From Macrotrachela quadricornifera (Eukaryota; Rotifera; Eurotatoria; Philodinida; Philodinidae): DNA of 64,000 bases. Shown in pieces: positions 12,181-24,109 of this stretch. The stretch covers positions 1-64,000 of the forward strand of contig JAJEKB010018919.1 in NCBI GenBank assembly GCA_022393335.1, read 5' to 3'. Within the stretch, counting starts at the first letter, position 1; each line of letters begins with the position of its first letter. The notes below the pieces were generated by a model. That model was given only the letters and a program-made list of their open reading frames with translations, ran no database searches and was not told the DNA's origin. Made by a program: the position numbers and the translations under genes.

Positions 12181-14220
12181 TTACCGTCTTTTTCAATAGT
12201 TCGTTGGCATATAACGGATGGCGTCGTTTCAAATCTTACTTAGACCTTGATAACAGAATGTGATATTAATGAAAAAGATGCAATATGGTAATATTTTGTA
12301 TTTTAACACAATATATAATATTCTCGGTATAATGAAGTGTGTGTTTATGGTGTGCATTTGTTAACACTGTCGAAAAGAGAAAAATCAGTGAATTGTGACG
12401 GCACACCGAACAAACGATAACATATTTACCCTTTTTGTTCTATTGCATATCGTAATAAGTGATGCAAATACCTGTTTGCCATGAAACAGTAATATAGAAT
12501 AATAAGCCTTTATACTTACTTTTATGATTATCAAATCCGTTCAAGTTTTTAAATCTTCTAAAGAACTAGGGATCGTTTGTCCATGAACTAGCTTTATGCC
12601 AGAATTTCATGAAAAACTTATCAGACAATGACACTAATTTTGATGAGATCTTTACTATTTTATATAGAACCAGAGCCATATTTTCACCATCAGTAGCACT
12701 CGTTACGGACTACAAAATGATAAAAAATAGATCCAAAAAGTTCTCCACTCGATGCTTTGCAAAGGATTCTACAGAAAGGATCGAGCGCAGAAGTATTTTA
12801 AATGGTAATAATCTCATAAAACTAAGTGCCATTTCCTGATCATTTTCTTCTAAGATTTTCAAAGCGGATCGATCTGTAGACAAACTGCGTTCAATCCTTT
12901 TTCCAGAAAACACTCCTGTTCATTTATTCTTAAATGCATACTGGAAAAACTAGGTGACATCGGATCATAAGAGAGGGTCCGCAAGAAGACTACGCTAGGC
13001 TGGCTGAGAAATTTTTTTTTTGATTTTACTCTTCTAAATCAAAGATCTAGTCAAACCATAGTCAAATGCAAAATAGTACGTCCTTTGATTTGGTGTATGA
13101 AGAATGCGAGCTGAAACAAGTTTCAAGGGTCCATTTTGATCCTTATAAATGCATACTAGGGTAGGTGTTCAGTACCATGAAAGTATCGCACAATCGTCTT
13201 GATCCTTTGTGCTCAAAGACGTCTCATCTGATAGAGAGATGCACAGGCTACAAATTCATTCTATTCAAATAAATGATATGAAGGGTAAATAATATGGTAT
13301 AGGTCAAAAGTCGTCGGAAATGTACGAAGTGTCTTCTTATGATGGGGTCATATTTTGAACTTTTCTAGAATGCTGCAGAAGATACTGCTGTGATTTTTTT
13401 CACTAAATATAGATCTCAGGAAAACACATCTTTTAACATTAAATTATCAGGACAAAAAAGTCTCAGGCATCAAGTTAGTATGGACTATATTTTGGCCTAC
13501 GTTCTCTGATGATCATTCATCCTGTTTCTGGAAGTCATACAATCTGTTTAGAAATAGGGAAAATCGACTTTAGATACTTATTCAGCGTAAAAAACTGACG
13601 ACACAAATTTTTTTTTAATTGATTTTTTCATTATCTTCGATGATAAAGCACGCCGAGTAAGCTAACAAAACCTATTTTTGGCCCATTTAAACAAGCTTTA
13701 GAAGGATGTACAGGAATAGAAAATTTGTCAGTATTATAAACATTTTTAAATATATATGTATTAGCAAGGTTGACAAAGTTTATGTTCTTTTTGTTTATCT
13801 AAATCTTCTTATGAAAATAGTATTGAACGAGAAAATGATCAAAACAAAGTTTTTGAACAGATTGAACAATTAATGAAGGCTGTTTCCATACATTGTTTTT
13901 CTTGATATTGTTCGATGCAGGAAATGTGAGAGAAGTAAACTTGAAGAACGTTTTGAAAAGGAGATGGATTAACACGTGTATATTCACTGCAAAACCAGGA
14001 ATATTGTATCATGTCTTTGAATACACGAGACGAAAGTTGGTTATGAGGAAGAGATTAATTTAATGATGTTGTTTCTTTCCTATAGATTAATATCAGTTTA
14101 TTCGATTGCAATATGATGATACACATATTTAATTAGGATTTTCATCTGACGATTGAAGAACCTATCTCACGGTTGTATATCACATGTTGTATTGTTGGAA
14201 TCATAATTCTTTGAATCATT
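12181..14220. other. No gene recognised
   Basis: AT-rich sequence with only short overlapping ORFs in several frames and no domain I recognise. The phrase 'ataaatgcatact' occurs twice (about 12932 and 13144) without further structure. Confidence 0.4.
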
Positions 14221-15281
14221 TTATCTTGAATAGGAACTAGATAAAAGTAAGCATTCTTTATCAATCGAGAAGCTCAAGCATCTCTCGCACCAATACCGAA
14301 CTAATTTGCCAGATTGTGAGCACGTAATAACTACATTGCTAGGCTGAAATAAACGCTTCTTAACTGTCTCTCCCATTTTTTCATCAGGTTCTTGTAGACA
14401 TAAATACATTACACCAACCAATCGTCCATCTAATGAAATTGTTGGTTGCACTGTATGATAATGTGTTGTTGCATTTTTGGATTTAAGTATTCCGAAAGTT
14501 TTGCACTTTTCTTTATATGAGTGTACTTCTTGAATATTGTTCTTTCTCAATTCCAACTTAATTGGTGCTCAGTATTCTTGATTCTTCACATTTTGGAGAC
14601 AGCTTCCTAAATAATTTTATAAAATCTTCTTCAAATTTAAGAGTGTCATCGGCATTTAATATTTCTCAATTAGTAACGATATTCGTTATTTTACGAGAAC
14701 ATATATTATGCCTAGTTTTGAAGTTGCGAATCCAAAATTCAGATGCTTGAAAATCATTAAAATCAACTTCTCTTGAATGTTTTACAGTCCAACATTGAAG
14801 GTCAATATCATGCACTAGAAGATATTGTTCGCATGCTTCAATTAATTTTTGATAAACACCTTTATCTATTTCTTGTAATTTTTGCCGTCTCGTTCCATTG
14901 TTCTCTAAATATTTTTTAAATCTATTAACATGATTTTGATTTGGTAGGGTTTGAAATCGATGTTCAACAGATTTCCATGTTCGACGACGTTGTCCTAATT
15001 CATTTTTGACATAAGCTTTTTTAATTACTACCACTTTCCGATTCACTAGATTATTATTCTTCTTCATTTTGATCATTGGCATTCTTAAATTGTTTATAAT
15101 AAATATCTAGTGTTACCTTTTCCTCATATTCAAATCGTTGATGATTACATATTGAGATAATTACTTCAGCTAGCTGTTCAGCAACTTCACGTTCTTCCTG
15201 TGAAGATTTATTCAATGAATCATCATTCAAATTGACATTCATAATATCGAATAAACAATAAATAGTTTTGCTTGGTTTCAT
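14221..15281 (-). pseudogene. Broken DDE transposase with CENP-B-type helix-turn-helix
   Basis: On the minus strand the frame from about 15281 to 14666 includes a basic N-terminal region and a CENP-B-like DNA-binding block (FQASEFWIRNFKTRHNICSR, near 14740-14690). It is followed by an in-frame TGA near 14664, a continuing open stretch (EILNADDTLKFEEDF) and a +1/-1 shift near 14560. The reading then continues as a catalytic-domain segment (HTVQPTISLDGRLVGVMYL; QPSNVVITCSQSGKL) that ends at 14221. The 3' half of the catalytic domain is absent. A second fragment of the same family lies at 55711-56275. The superfamily is uncertain: it resembles the DDE-1/CENP-B-containing transposases rather than Tc1 or hAT. 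Confidence 0.6.
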
Positions 15282-15732
15282 TTTTCGATCAGATTTAATG
15301 AATTTAGAAGGTAAGGGAGAGTTTAAAAGTTTTAAATGTTTTCAATCACTCTAGCAGATTATACGAATCAAGTAGAGAATTTTTCCAAATTCCATTTTGC
15401 ACATACTCAACCATTAGATGGCACATTCTTTTATCTTATGTATACTTATTTTCTTTCACTTCGTATATGAGAAAATAGTTTTTCTATCGTTTAAAAGCTC
15501 GTTGAAATGGACCAAAAATAGGTTTTGATAGCTCACTCAACATGCTCTATCATCTGGGATAATAGAAAGATCAATTTAAAAAAAATTGTTTTCATAGGAA
15601 ACCGGTTTTCAAAAAACCCGGTCTCTGGAGATCCATGAGGAAATATCATGGTGATATTTGGAATCGGCATAGTAAATAACCATATGTCCACTATTTATAT
15701 TATATTCACAAAAAGTTATTTTTCATAATCGA
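15282..15732. other. No gene recognised
   Basis: Short AT-rich spacer between the transposase pseudogene and a palindromic element. A small hairpin (accggttttcaaaaaacccggt, stem accgg/ccggt) lies near 15601. Confidence 0.35.
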
Positions 15733-16740
15733 AACTCGAAAAAACCACATATAGATGCTTTACGAAAAACTTCTATAGCTTTGAAATATTTTTTTCTTAA
15801 TTGATATGATAAATCAATACTAAAAATGTAATTGTTGATCATTTAGCTCCCATGCATACGTTAGAGAGATATAGTTTGTTTGAGTAGCTCTGAAAAGCAC
15901 TTTGTTCAACGAAAAAAAAATATCAAGTTATATTTAAATATGGATAGAGGATTTATTATGTCGCTACTATATTCATCATATCGATCTAATAAACGTTAGA
16001 TATTTATTTTCTGCAATTCACTTTCTTTATTGAGATATTGCATTTATTTTCACATTACCATCACTCGATCAACAATGTCAGAAGTGAAAAATATGTCATT
16101 TAATATCGACCTCTTTTTTAATAAGCTAAAAGTAATTAGGAATTATATAAAAATGGTTATGACATTTTTTCGGATGATCCTGAGGAGCTTTGCGTTAACT
16201 GTAGCTACATTTAACTACAACTTTTTCTGACAAAACGGCAGATAATGACATCTTTTGAATATTATATCAGGACAAATCCAAGTTTTCTATTGGCTGTTAG
16301 ATTTTCCTCTTGTAACTCTATCGATAAATAAGCAGATAAAAATAAAAAGATAAAAATAAAAAAATCAGTATTAAATTCCTATCCTTTTCACTTCGGACAT
16401 TGTTGATCGAGTGAAGGTAATGTGAAAATAAATGCGATATCTCAATAAAGAAAGTGAATTGCAGAAAATAAATATCTAACGTTTATTAGATCAACATGAC
16501 GAATATAGTAGCGACATAATAAACCCTCTATCCATATTTAAATATAATTTGATATCTTTTTCGTTGAATAAAGTACTTTGTAGAGCTACTCAGAGAAACT
16601 ACATCTCTCAAACGTATGCATGGGAGCTAAATGATCAACAATTACATTTTTAAAATGAATTTATCATGTCAGTTAAGAAAAAAAATATGTCAAATCTATA
16701 GAAGGTTTTCGTAAAGCGTTCATGTGTGGTTTTTTCTAAA
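15733..16740. mobile_element. Palindromic element with ~350 bp arms and ~300 bp spacer
   Basis: The left arm (about 15733-16090) is inverted relative to the right arm (about 16385-16740). Examples are 'atgcatacgttagagagat' near 15853 against 'atctctcaaacgtatgcat' near 16603, 'caattcactttctttattg' near 16015 against 'caataaagaaagtgaattg' near 16443, and 'accacatatagatgctt' against 'gtcatgtgtggt' at the outer ends. The spacer has no recognisable domain. Confidence 0.75.
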
Positions 16741-16993
16741 ACTGTCAGTTTTTTCGTATGATAGGGGATTTTTGAAGTTTTTTTCGAAATCTGGACATAA
16801 AAAATAACATTTTATAAGCATCTATACGTATGTCGTGTCGAGATTGACCTGTTGGTTGATGTTATAACTTCGACGAGCAAGTCAATTTCGATACGACATC
16901 TATAAAGAAGAATGTTAGTCTATTTGTCCATTCGTTATGCACTAAGTTTCTATGAGCAATAATGTCATCGATCTTTGCATCTGATCAATAATA

Positions 16994-18142
16994 CAGACTT
17001 GGAACCGGACCGGCAGACCGGTACCGGACCGGCCGGTCCGGTCCAGTCCGATCTAACTTTTCAGACCGGCCGGTCTTCACCGGTTTTTTTTCAATTTTTT
17101 GGGAACTGAAACATGCTTATTTTGCTGACTTTTAAGGGTTTCCAGGGGATCAATAGTCAAGAGACTTGATCTAGAAAGTTTCCTACTGGTACAACTTCAA
17201 TCGTATTAGAAATCGTAGCTCTAAATACTGACCAACAGTTTCTTATTTTTCCATCAGAACGTCATATTATTTTGAGTAAATTCATTATACTCACGAAAAG
17301 TTATCAAGATTTACAAGTTACTGCAGGTCTCAATGCAAAATTTTTCTCCTGGAAATGTCGGGATCACTTATATACAGTAATCTTAGCTGATTATTATAGA
17401 AGTGCAATAGCCACCACTATTCAAGCTAATGCTTTCGTAGCAAAATATTATTAATAAAATCATTTTTGTTGTCAAGATCTGTTAACTGCTAGCATTAGGC
17501 AACCGCGATAATATTTAGGTATCAGCAAACCTCCAAAAGGAAGTCTAATATAAAAATCATGCAGATTAGCTTACATGATCTTCCTCTCTGTAGTAACATT
17601 CTTTTGTGGAGTGAAATGCATTCCATCTGTGTGAAGGAATTAAGTGTTGCAAATAAGAATAGATCAAACCTATGGATTGTAAAGCAATCGTATCATTATT
17701 TGAGAAAACTCAAAGAATAGTTAGCTGTTGTTCAATCCCAGTTGCTGTAAGTTCTAGTCGAAATTTTTTAGAAAAAATCTTCGTTGGTTTTGAACATTAG
17801 CATACTAAACGTGACAAGCTAAAGAAGAATTTGTTGCTATTAGAAGCTTCACTGATTGTATTAGTTTAATATTGTATGTCTTTCTATAACTGAAGTCACA
17901 AACTGTTTCGCGAAAGCACTGGTTGTTTAGCTAATACATGAATAGACTGGTTTTTCACCAGTTAAATCAAAAATTTGGTCCGCTGGATTTCGCCGGTCAT
18001 GTGTTAAACATGGACCGGCCGGTTTTTTGCCGGTTTTTCACCGGTCCAGGCAAGAGTTTGGACCGGCCGATCCGGTCCGGTCGAAAAAGTCAAACCGGCC
18101 GGTCCGGTCCGGTCTGAAAAAGTCAGACCGGTTCCAACTCTG
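16994..18142. mobile_element. hAT-like non-autonomous element with CCGG-rich ends, ~1.15 kb
   Basis: The left end reads cagacttggaaccgg. The right end, read inward, is cagagttggaaccgg. The initial CAG(A/G) and TIR length fit hAT elements. Both ends continue into blocks of alternating ACCGG/CCGGT (16994-17090 and 17960-18140) that are strikingly GC-rich in this AT-rich region. The interior (17100-17950) is AT-rich with no transposase domain recognised. Expected 8 bp target duplications are not evident (caataata / gtctgaat), so either they have decayed or my boundaries are off by some bases. Confidence 0.6.
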
Positions 18143-18862
18143 GTCTGAATCAAATAGTAGAAAACGAAAGTTCACACCGTTTACTCTGGGATTCTTTGTT
18201 TGCTTACTTTCGATGGTTCTCATCTCATGTGCGAAGTAAAGAAAATATTTAACCGAGCAAGCTAGAATTTTTAGGAATGACTACTATTACTATATTGAAC
18301 TTTTGCTGAAAGTTTCACCAAAACCTACCTCGACTTTTTAATTGAACCGAAATGTCTCTCATCCATTAGACATTACCTTTCGAAGTGATTCTCAATATAA
18401 ATCAATTAGAAATAGATTAATCGAATGAACTCTAGTTCTTTCTTAATGAAAAATGAAATGATTAGTCAATGGAAATATCTGTGTTAATCTTATCAATCAA
18501 ATATGCTTTTTATTAAAACAAATCTTTATAAAATGCCAGTTCAAGTTTTGAACGATTTGAAAGTAATAATAATGATAAAAGAAAACAAAAATTTACCAGA
18601 AAAAATCATTTTTCTACAAACGTTTGACCATATGCCTAATCTGTCAACAGTTTCTATCTCTAATAATCCATTTAATATATTTGATATTGGATGAAAACAA
18701 TGATCAAGGTAAATATTATAATTATTAAGAAACATTGTTTGCAAATCAATCTGAATGAACACACAACATATATTTAAAAATAATGATTATACAACATAGA
18801 TAAATAAGAGTAAAATGTATTGTTGTGAAATAATGAAAATTAGATTTGATAAAATAGAACTG
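18143..18862. other. Intergenic, downstream of the 18863 gene; nothing recognised
   Basis: AT-rich sequence with only short overlapping ORFs on both strands. The part near 18862 should hold the 3' end of the minus-strand gene. Confidence 0.35.
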
Positions 18863-19791
18863 TTATGTTGATGCAAGACAAAATCGATTTCGAATCTTTT
18901 TGATAATTTTGATAAAATAAGGTACGATAAATCGAACTGCAATAGACAAACCAGCATAGGTACTTAAAAATGTTGTTAACAATTCAAGCGTATCAAAACG
19001 ATAATGAAATGTGTAGGTACAATAATTTGGAGAACAACTATTAAAAAATCTTTCATATGACACATTACTTGTCCATGATTCAATAAACATCTCATAAGCC
19101 ATTGTTTCGACTGTATCATTAATATTAAATCGTGTCAATAAAGCATTTAGATGGACAAAACTATAATTTCCTTGATTAGCTTGGTTAGAACCATAACGAT
19201 CTAATCCAAACGTTCCCCGAAGATTTTTGATACATATTATAGAATAGAAACAAGACAATGACGAGAGAAGTACTGTTTCGAATGAATAGCAACCCAATAC
19301 TATACCCTCCAATGTGTAGTACGGTATTAACTCCATGTTCCTAAATACTTGTGCTGGTATAGTGCAACTTCGTGAAGTAGCACAAGAACAACTTGTATTT
19401 TGTTCTATATTTACATAACTAAAAGGTACACTACGAAAAGAAGCATTTTTTCCTTTGCCTGTTTCAGCTACAACTAGATTCCAGTTCGATGAAAATAAGG
19501 ACATTAGTGCATTTCCTTGTAAAGTTGTACGAATAATATCTAATGTTCGACCGTATAGAATAGGTATCTTTCTTTTGAATCGATTTAGTGTTTCATTTAT
19601 TTCATCATTGAATTGAATTCGAGACATAACTTGATTGACGAACATAGTCGAGGCAGGAAATATCATAATACTATTATCAACAGTTTCTTTTGCTAATGTA
19701 CAGAGCTGTTCGTGAGTCATATAAAAAATTGATATGAAATTTCGAAAATCCTTGTCGTTTGAATAACGCATTGTATAAAAAACTGGTGTAT
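18863..19791 (-). CDS. Cysteine-rich membrane protein of a bdelloid-type family, C-terminal part
   Basis: The ORF from the ATG at 19771 gives 302 residues. A good acceptor (tttag) at 19792 would extend the exon to 19791 with a preceding DTPVFYT segment, so this is more likely the last exon of a longer gene. The predicted ectodomain has paired cysteines (SCSCATSRSC at 127-136; C161, C174, C180; C246-x4-C251), several N-x-S/T sites, and one membrane segment near 263-290 followed by a short basic tail. The layout matches my recollection of an abundant, uncharacterised bdelloid family; this was not checked. No 5' exons were found. A piggyBac-like element sits 140 bp upstream, so the gene may be 5'-truncated. 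The function is unknown; the single-pass, Cys-rich ectodomain suggests a surface protein. Confidence 0.6.
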
Positions 19792-19931
19792 CTAAACATT
19801 ACATGATCATGTATCTATGGTTCAAACATATTTACAAGATATTCTTGCTTGTTCTATTCAAATTTTGATTGCTCATTCATCCATCAAAAATGTTTATCCT
19901 ATCAATGATATTATTTTGACTACTCGTTTAA

Positions 19932-20876
19932 CACATTCAACGCGATTCAGTTTTCTTCGAAAAGGGCGGGATCGTTAGGAGCTTAAAATACTCCACATCC
20001 AGATTTCATCTTTGTTTATCAGAAATCGTTCCAATCACTCCAAAACGTCATCTTCCAAAATAAGAAACGCTAGACAACCGTTGTCCATATGAAAAACTTC
20101 GTATATCTTGTAACTTGGAACTACTGTGTTGCGTCAACACTTATTTTACGATCACAATGGTGATTGTCTCGTAATCATCAATGAATCTTGATCGCTATGA
20201 GGAGTTATGATCGTAATCAAAAACGTCAGTCACACAGTACACTGCCTGGAACACCTGAAAACTATTGAAAAAACAGACAAAGCACTTTTCTCACTCATTC
20301 TTCTCTCGACAGTGCTCTTCATATGCATTGTTCAACCACTTTCAAAATTCATCTATCCAGTGCTGTTTTTCTCGGCCTACAAGAATCGCTAGGCACATGA
20401 CAGATTAAAATGTGGAGAGAAAAGTAGCTTATGACATTTTTCTCGGCAAATCATTGACACCGCTTAGTCAACAGACTACAAGTGAAAGTCTGAAAAGCTC
20501 TGTGGTTTTTGAGTTTTGAGGATTATGCATTGGTACATCTGCCTCCTTACCTACCAGTCACGTAGTGATTCTTGTAGGTCAAGAAAAATTGCACTGGATA
20601 GAGTAGTTTTGAAAATAGTTGAAGAATACATTGAAGAGAACTGTTAGGAGAAGAATGGGTGAGAAGAGCACTTTTTGTGATTTTTTCAATATGAAGTATC
20701 TCATACGAACAAAGCTCGTCTAGCGTTTCTTTTGATGGTAAATGACGTTTTTAAGTGATTGGAACGATTTCTGGTAGACAAAGATGAAACCTGTCTATGG
20801 ACCATTTTAGTTTTCTACTCATTTTCATTCTAAAATATAGCGGGTCCCACAGATGGGACCCGTCGCGTTGAATGTG
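19932..20876. mobile_element. piggyBac-like non-autonomous element, 945 bp, TTAA duplications
   Basis: TTAA at 19928-19931 and 20877-20880 flank perfect 13 bp inverted ends cacattcaacgcg / cgcgttgaatgtg. Next to the right end is a GC-rich palindrome (gggtcccacagatgggaccc). Sub-terminal inverted similarity continues inward: 'gattggaacgatttctg' near 20758 against 'cagaaatcgttccaatca' near 20021, and 'agcgtttcttttgatgg' against 'aagaaacgct'. No piggyBac transposase domain is present; short internal ORFs are incidental. Confidence 0.75.
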
Positions 20877-21278
20877 TTAAATTATGATTATTCGACATTC
20901 ATCAAACTTTCGGTTGTTTAATGGATACAATTGTATCGGGTAATAAATTTCTGTCAGTTGATCAACTTTTAAGCACTCGAAATTTCTTCGATGAATCTCG
21001 ACGGTTTGGTTAGGGATGCACTAGTCCAGTCGGACTGAGTACAAAATCATTTGATTTTTATTTCACTAAATCAATAGCACTTTTCTGTTTTCCAAAATAC
21101 TTTCGTACACTAACTCTTTAACTGTTAAAACAACCGCTTCTCAAGTACTATATAATAGGAATATCTACAGACCCTTAGGTCCTGTATAAGGAAGGGGCGG
21201 GTGGAAGAATCTATGAGTCCTGAAGTGCCATACTAGGCGGATACTCAAAGGTCCTCAAATACTATATAATATATAATA

Positions 21279-21781
21279 CTAGCGGTAGTACCCGGCGTTG
21301 CTCGGGAAATCTTCATGCTGGAAACTTATCATGTCAGAAAACGACAGAAGATGTATAGAAGGCTTGGTTAAGACCTTTTCATCTATTATTACTATATATC
21401 CCGCCGTGCATACACTTACACTCATTTTTAAATCAGATAATTCAACAAATAGTATGAGGATGTGGCTGCCTTTCTCTCAACTCATGCATATTCCCATATT
21501 TTATACCAACACTCAGAGGCAAAAAAAGTGACATTAAGAGGTGAATATTCTAACAATGGTAGCAAATACTCCAAAGTTTTTGAAAGCTTGGGAATATTAC
21601 AATGTATCATAACCTGTGTGAAATTTCAGTTCAACCCTTTTGCCAGTCATCCTGATCCCCTCTCGATCTTTCTCGGGATCTAAGAGTATACCATGAAAAG
21701 CTAGGCACCCCCAACTCGTGCGATGTCCAAATGCATAAAAAACAGACAGAAAGACAGACACAACTTCTTTATATATATAGA
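21279..21781 (-). mobile_element. Non-autonomous Helitron, 503 bp, both ends present
   Basis: On the minus strand the element begins TCTATATATATAAAG (at 21781) and ends in a small GC hairpin (CCCG-loop-CGGG) followed by TACTACCGCTAG at 21279. It sits exactly between A (21278) and T (21782). A 5'-TC start, 3' hairpin ~11 nt before CTAG, and insertion in AT without duplication are the defining Helitron features. A (CTGT)n-like stretch follows the 5' end. No Rep/helicase is encoded. The copy at 28222-28723 is nearly the same length and colinear. Confidence 0.8.
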
Positions 21782-21959
21782 TTATGACTCATGAGTAATA
21801 GAATTTTGTCTAACTTCTTACTTTCCTTATTCGATGGATATTTTCAATCATATAGTTGTACTTCATTTTATATATTCTATTCATTTTCTTTCGATTATCC
21901 TAAAATGTCGCATGACCAATTGCAAAAAGCATACGTTTTTATATATTTCCACTTTTCAA

Positions 21960-22191
21960 TTATTGAGAAAACAATAATACACACAAATTCTCTGAAAAAG
22001 GCATTTACTGTAGTAAATCCAACAATAGGGGGCAAACGCCCCCTTTAAGATGAAAATTTTGGGTTGAAACCCATCGTATGACCTTCCTCTGGTTGAAAAG
22101 GTATTCTGTGCAAAATTTCACTTCATTTGGTCATACCGTATCCAAATGCATAGCGAACAGACAGACAAACTTTCTTCTTTATATATATAGA
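21960..22191 (-). mobile_element. Helitron 5'-end fragment
   Basis: It ends at 22191 with the same TC-TATATATATAAAG 5' terminus (minus strand) and CTGTCTGTTCGCTATGCAT that follows it in the other Helitron copies. It also shares 'tgaccttcctctgg' with the copies at 27830-29174. It contains a tight hairpin (gggggcaaacgccccc near 22027). No 3' CTAG end was located, so its left boundary is uncertain. Confidence 0.5.
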
Positions 22192-23586
22192 TTAATTATA
22201 TTTTGTAAAAGGCAATTATTAGAGAGAGAAGCATGCGGCAGCGTGTTATGCGACGAATTGATATAGCGCCCTTCGGGATCGTCTCTGGAAAGGGCGGGAA
22301 GTTAGTGGAAGAGATATAGTTCTTATAATGTTTCTGGCAGGATTCACATAATAGAGCGACTGACCTCGGCAGAGTGTTTAAATACAATTAGCAAAAATAC
22401 CGCATCTCAACACATTTCTGAAAAAACTCTTATCGCATTTAAATACATTTTGTTTACTAACTGCATTCAAACGTTCCTCAAATATTTTTTCAGGCATATT
22501 GAGACACAATCAGATTTTTGAGCATCTTTATGCACGTTTATTTTTTATCTATCGAAGGCGATTTTAATACGAAAATTACTGATATAGAAGTGTTAACTGC
22601 GTTATCAAAATCATCAGTTTACACACATTTTATTTATCGAAACTTCATTAGATTTATAATAAAGAATATCCAGATAATGTTGAAGTGGTTAAAAATTCGA
22701 TTAAACATACAGCAAATAATCAACATTTCTCTACAATTTGTATGAATAATAATGATACAACATTTTAATAGTTTGCAACTATCCAATGCCTCTTTAGCAA
22801 AAGGAATAAATACTACTACTTATTACCAGTCCAATAAAAAAAATCATGTTACGTATTAAATATCTTAAGTTTGTAAAACGTACATTGCATTGAAATAAAA
22901 TATTTAACCGATAAAATTCCTATTAAAATATATTTTATTTCTTCATGAGAAGATATTTTTAGTTAGGATAGTTCAGCTATGTCTATGAACGACTTGTAAT
23001 GACTGATTCATCTGTTCAAATCTGATCGTCATCGTTTAAGCTAAAATTTAATCCACTTGGCAAGGTAGGCTAAGACCATCAAAGAATATTGATGATGGTG
23101 ACGAGATTCGAATCTAAGATGAATTTTGAATATAATTTTTATATGGAGCGCGTTCAGACGCTTCAAATATTTCATCTGAGATACGTTTTTATTTAAAACA
23201 CGTTTGAACACAAGTTAAATCACAAACACATTGGCATGTATTTCTAAAATAAATCACATCTACACACTTCATTTGTTTCATCTGTGACGTGTTTACTCTT
23301 CCTATTTTGTTCGCAAAATAAAACGTGTTTGAGATACATTTTGAAGCAAAAAAAAATATTCTCATCTGTTTTTCTCATCTTTCCTCACTTTCAAAGGCAA
23401 AGCATTACAAGTAATTACATTTTTTATGTTATCTATACAGGTAATCATATTGATCGAAAAAAAAAATGCATGGTTAAATGATTTTGCACTCCGAATGCAT
23501 AGTTTCATCGAGCATATTTCTCCATTTTTCTTTTTTTTTTTTCATCACTACGTATCATTTATTCTAGCTAATAACAACATTGAGAT
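22192..23586. other. Intergenic; leader of the 23587 gene at its right end
   Basis: Mostly AT-rich with no recognisable gene. Immediately before the start codon lies a T-run followed by 'ttattctag' and 53-57 bases later the ATG. This could be a splice acceptor for a 5' UTR intron or a spliced-leader site, both common in rotifers (inference). Confidence 0.35.
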
Positions 23587-23940
23587 ATGGCTGCTCAACG
23601 TGGCTGTGGTCTTGCTGCTCCTCGTCTAGTACCTAGTTGTTTGATTCAAAACAATTCCGATGGTCATGTTAAAGCTCAAGTTATGTATAAAGGATCAGAA
23701 GCTACTCATGACGAAATTTTCAATGCTGAAATACCCGCAGGTAAAAATTTTCGAGTCGAAGAACGTATTGTCGATCATGGTTCGTATCAAAGCCGTAAAG
23801 AAATAGACACCATCGAAATTACTCGAGCTGATGGTCGAACACACAAATTAACAGCACCATTCGATGGTGTTACTGGCATCGAAGTTGATTGGCAATTTGT
23901 CGTCGATAATTCGCAATTACATTCGGGTTCCAAAGCATAG
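23587..23940 (+). CDS. Small uncharacterised protein, 117 aa, likely intact
   Basis: Intact single-exon ORF with clean codon use compared with the surrounding AT-rich noise, an ATG in a favourable context (atATGGCT) and an AATAAA 160 bp after the stop. The protein has no signal peptide or membrane segment. It has a short Cys-containing N-terminus (C7, C18), alternating charged/hydrophobic stretches suggestive of beta strands (roughly 26-105) and a Ser/Gly tail. I do not recognise the family and assign no function. The absence of internal stops in a region otherwise full of decayed repeats argues that it is a real gene. Confidence 0.65.
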   Translation: MAAQRGCGLAAPRLVPSCLIQNNSDGHVKAQVMYKGSEATHDEIFNAEIPAGKNFRVEERIVDHGSYQSRKEIDTIEITRADGRTHKLTAPFDGVTGIEVDWQFVVDNSQLHSGSKA

Positions 23941-24100
23941 ATAGATGAAATAAATAGTTTTGCAACGTTCTTTCTGCTAACTTTCAAACAAATTAGTGTG
24001 AAAATTTATGCTATATTATTTTTAACAAATATTAGATTTAAACTTACTAATTTTTCTTTTAAAAATTTTATATTTATTTATAACTTGCTTTTTATTTTGA

Positions 24101-24106
24101 AATAAA
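24101..24106 (+). terminator. Poly(A) signal AATAAA for the 117-residue gene
   Basis: AATAAA in 'tttgaaataaacatttt', about 160 bp after the stop at 23940 on the same strand. Confidence 0.5.
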
Positions 24107-24109
24107 CAT

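Noticed and set aside
18027..18239. Overlapping ORFs on both strands in the CCGG-rich block
   Set aside because: Products of the GC-rich terminal repeats of the hAT-like element.
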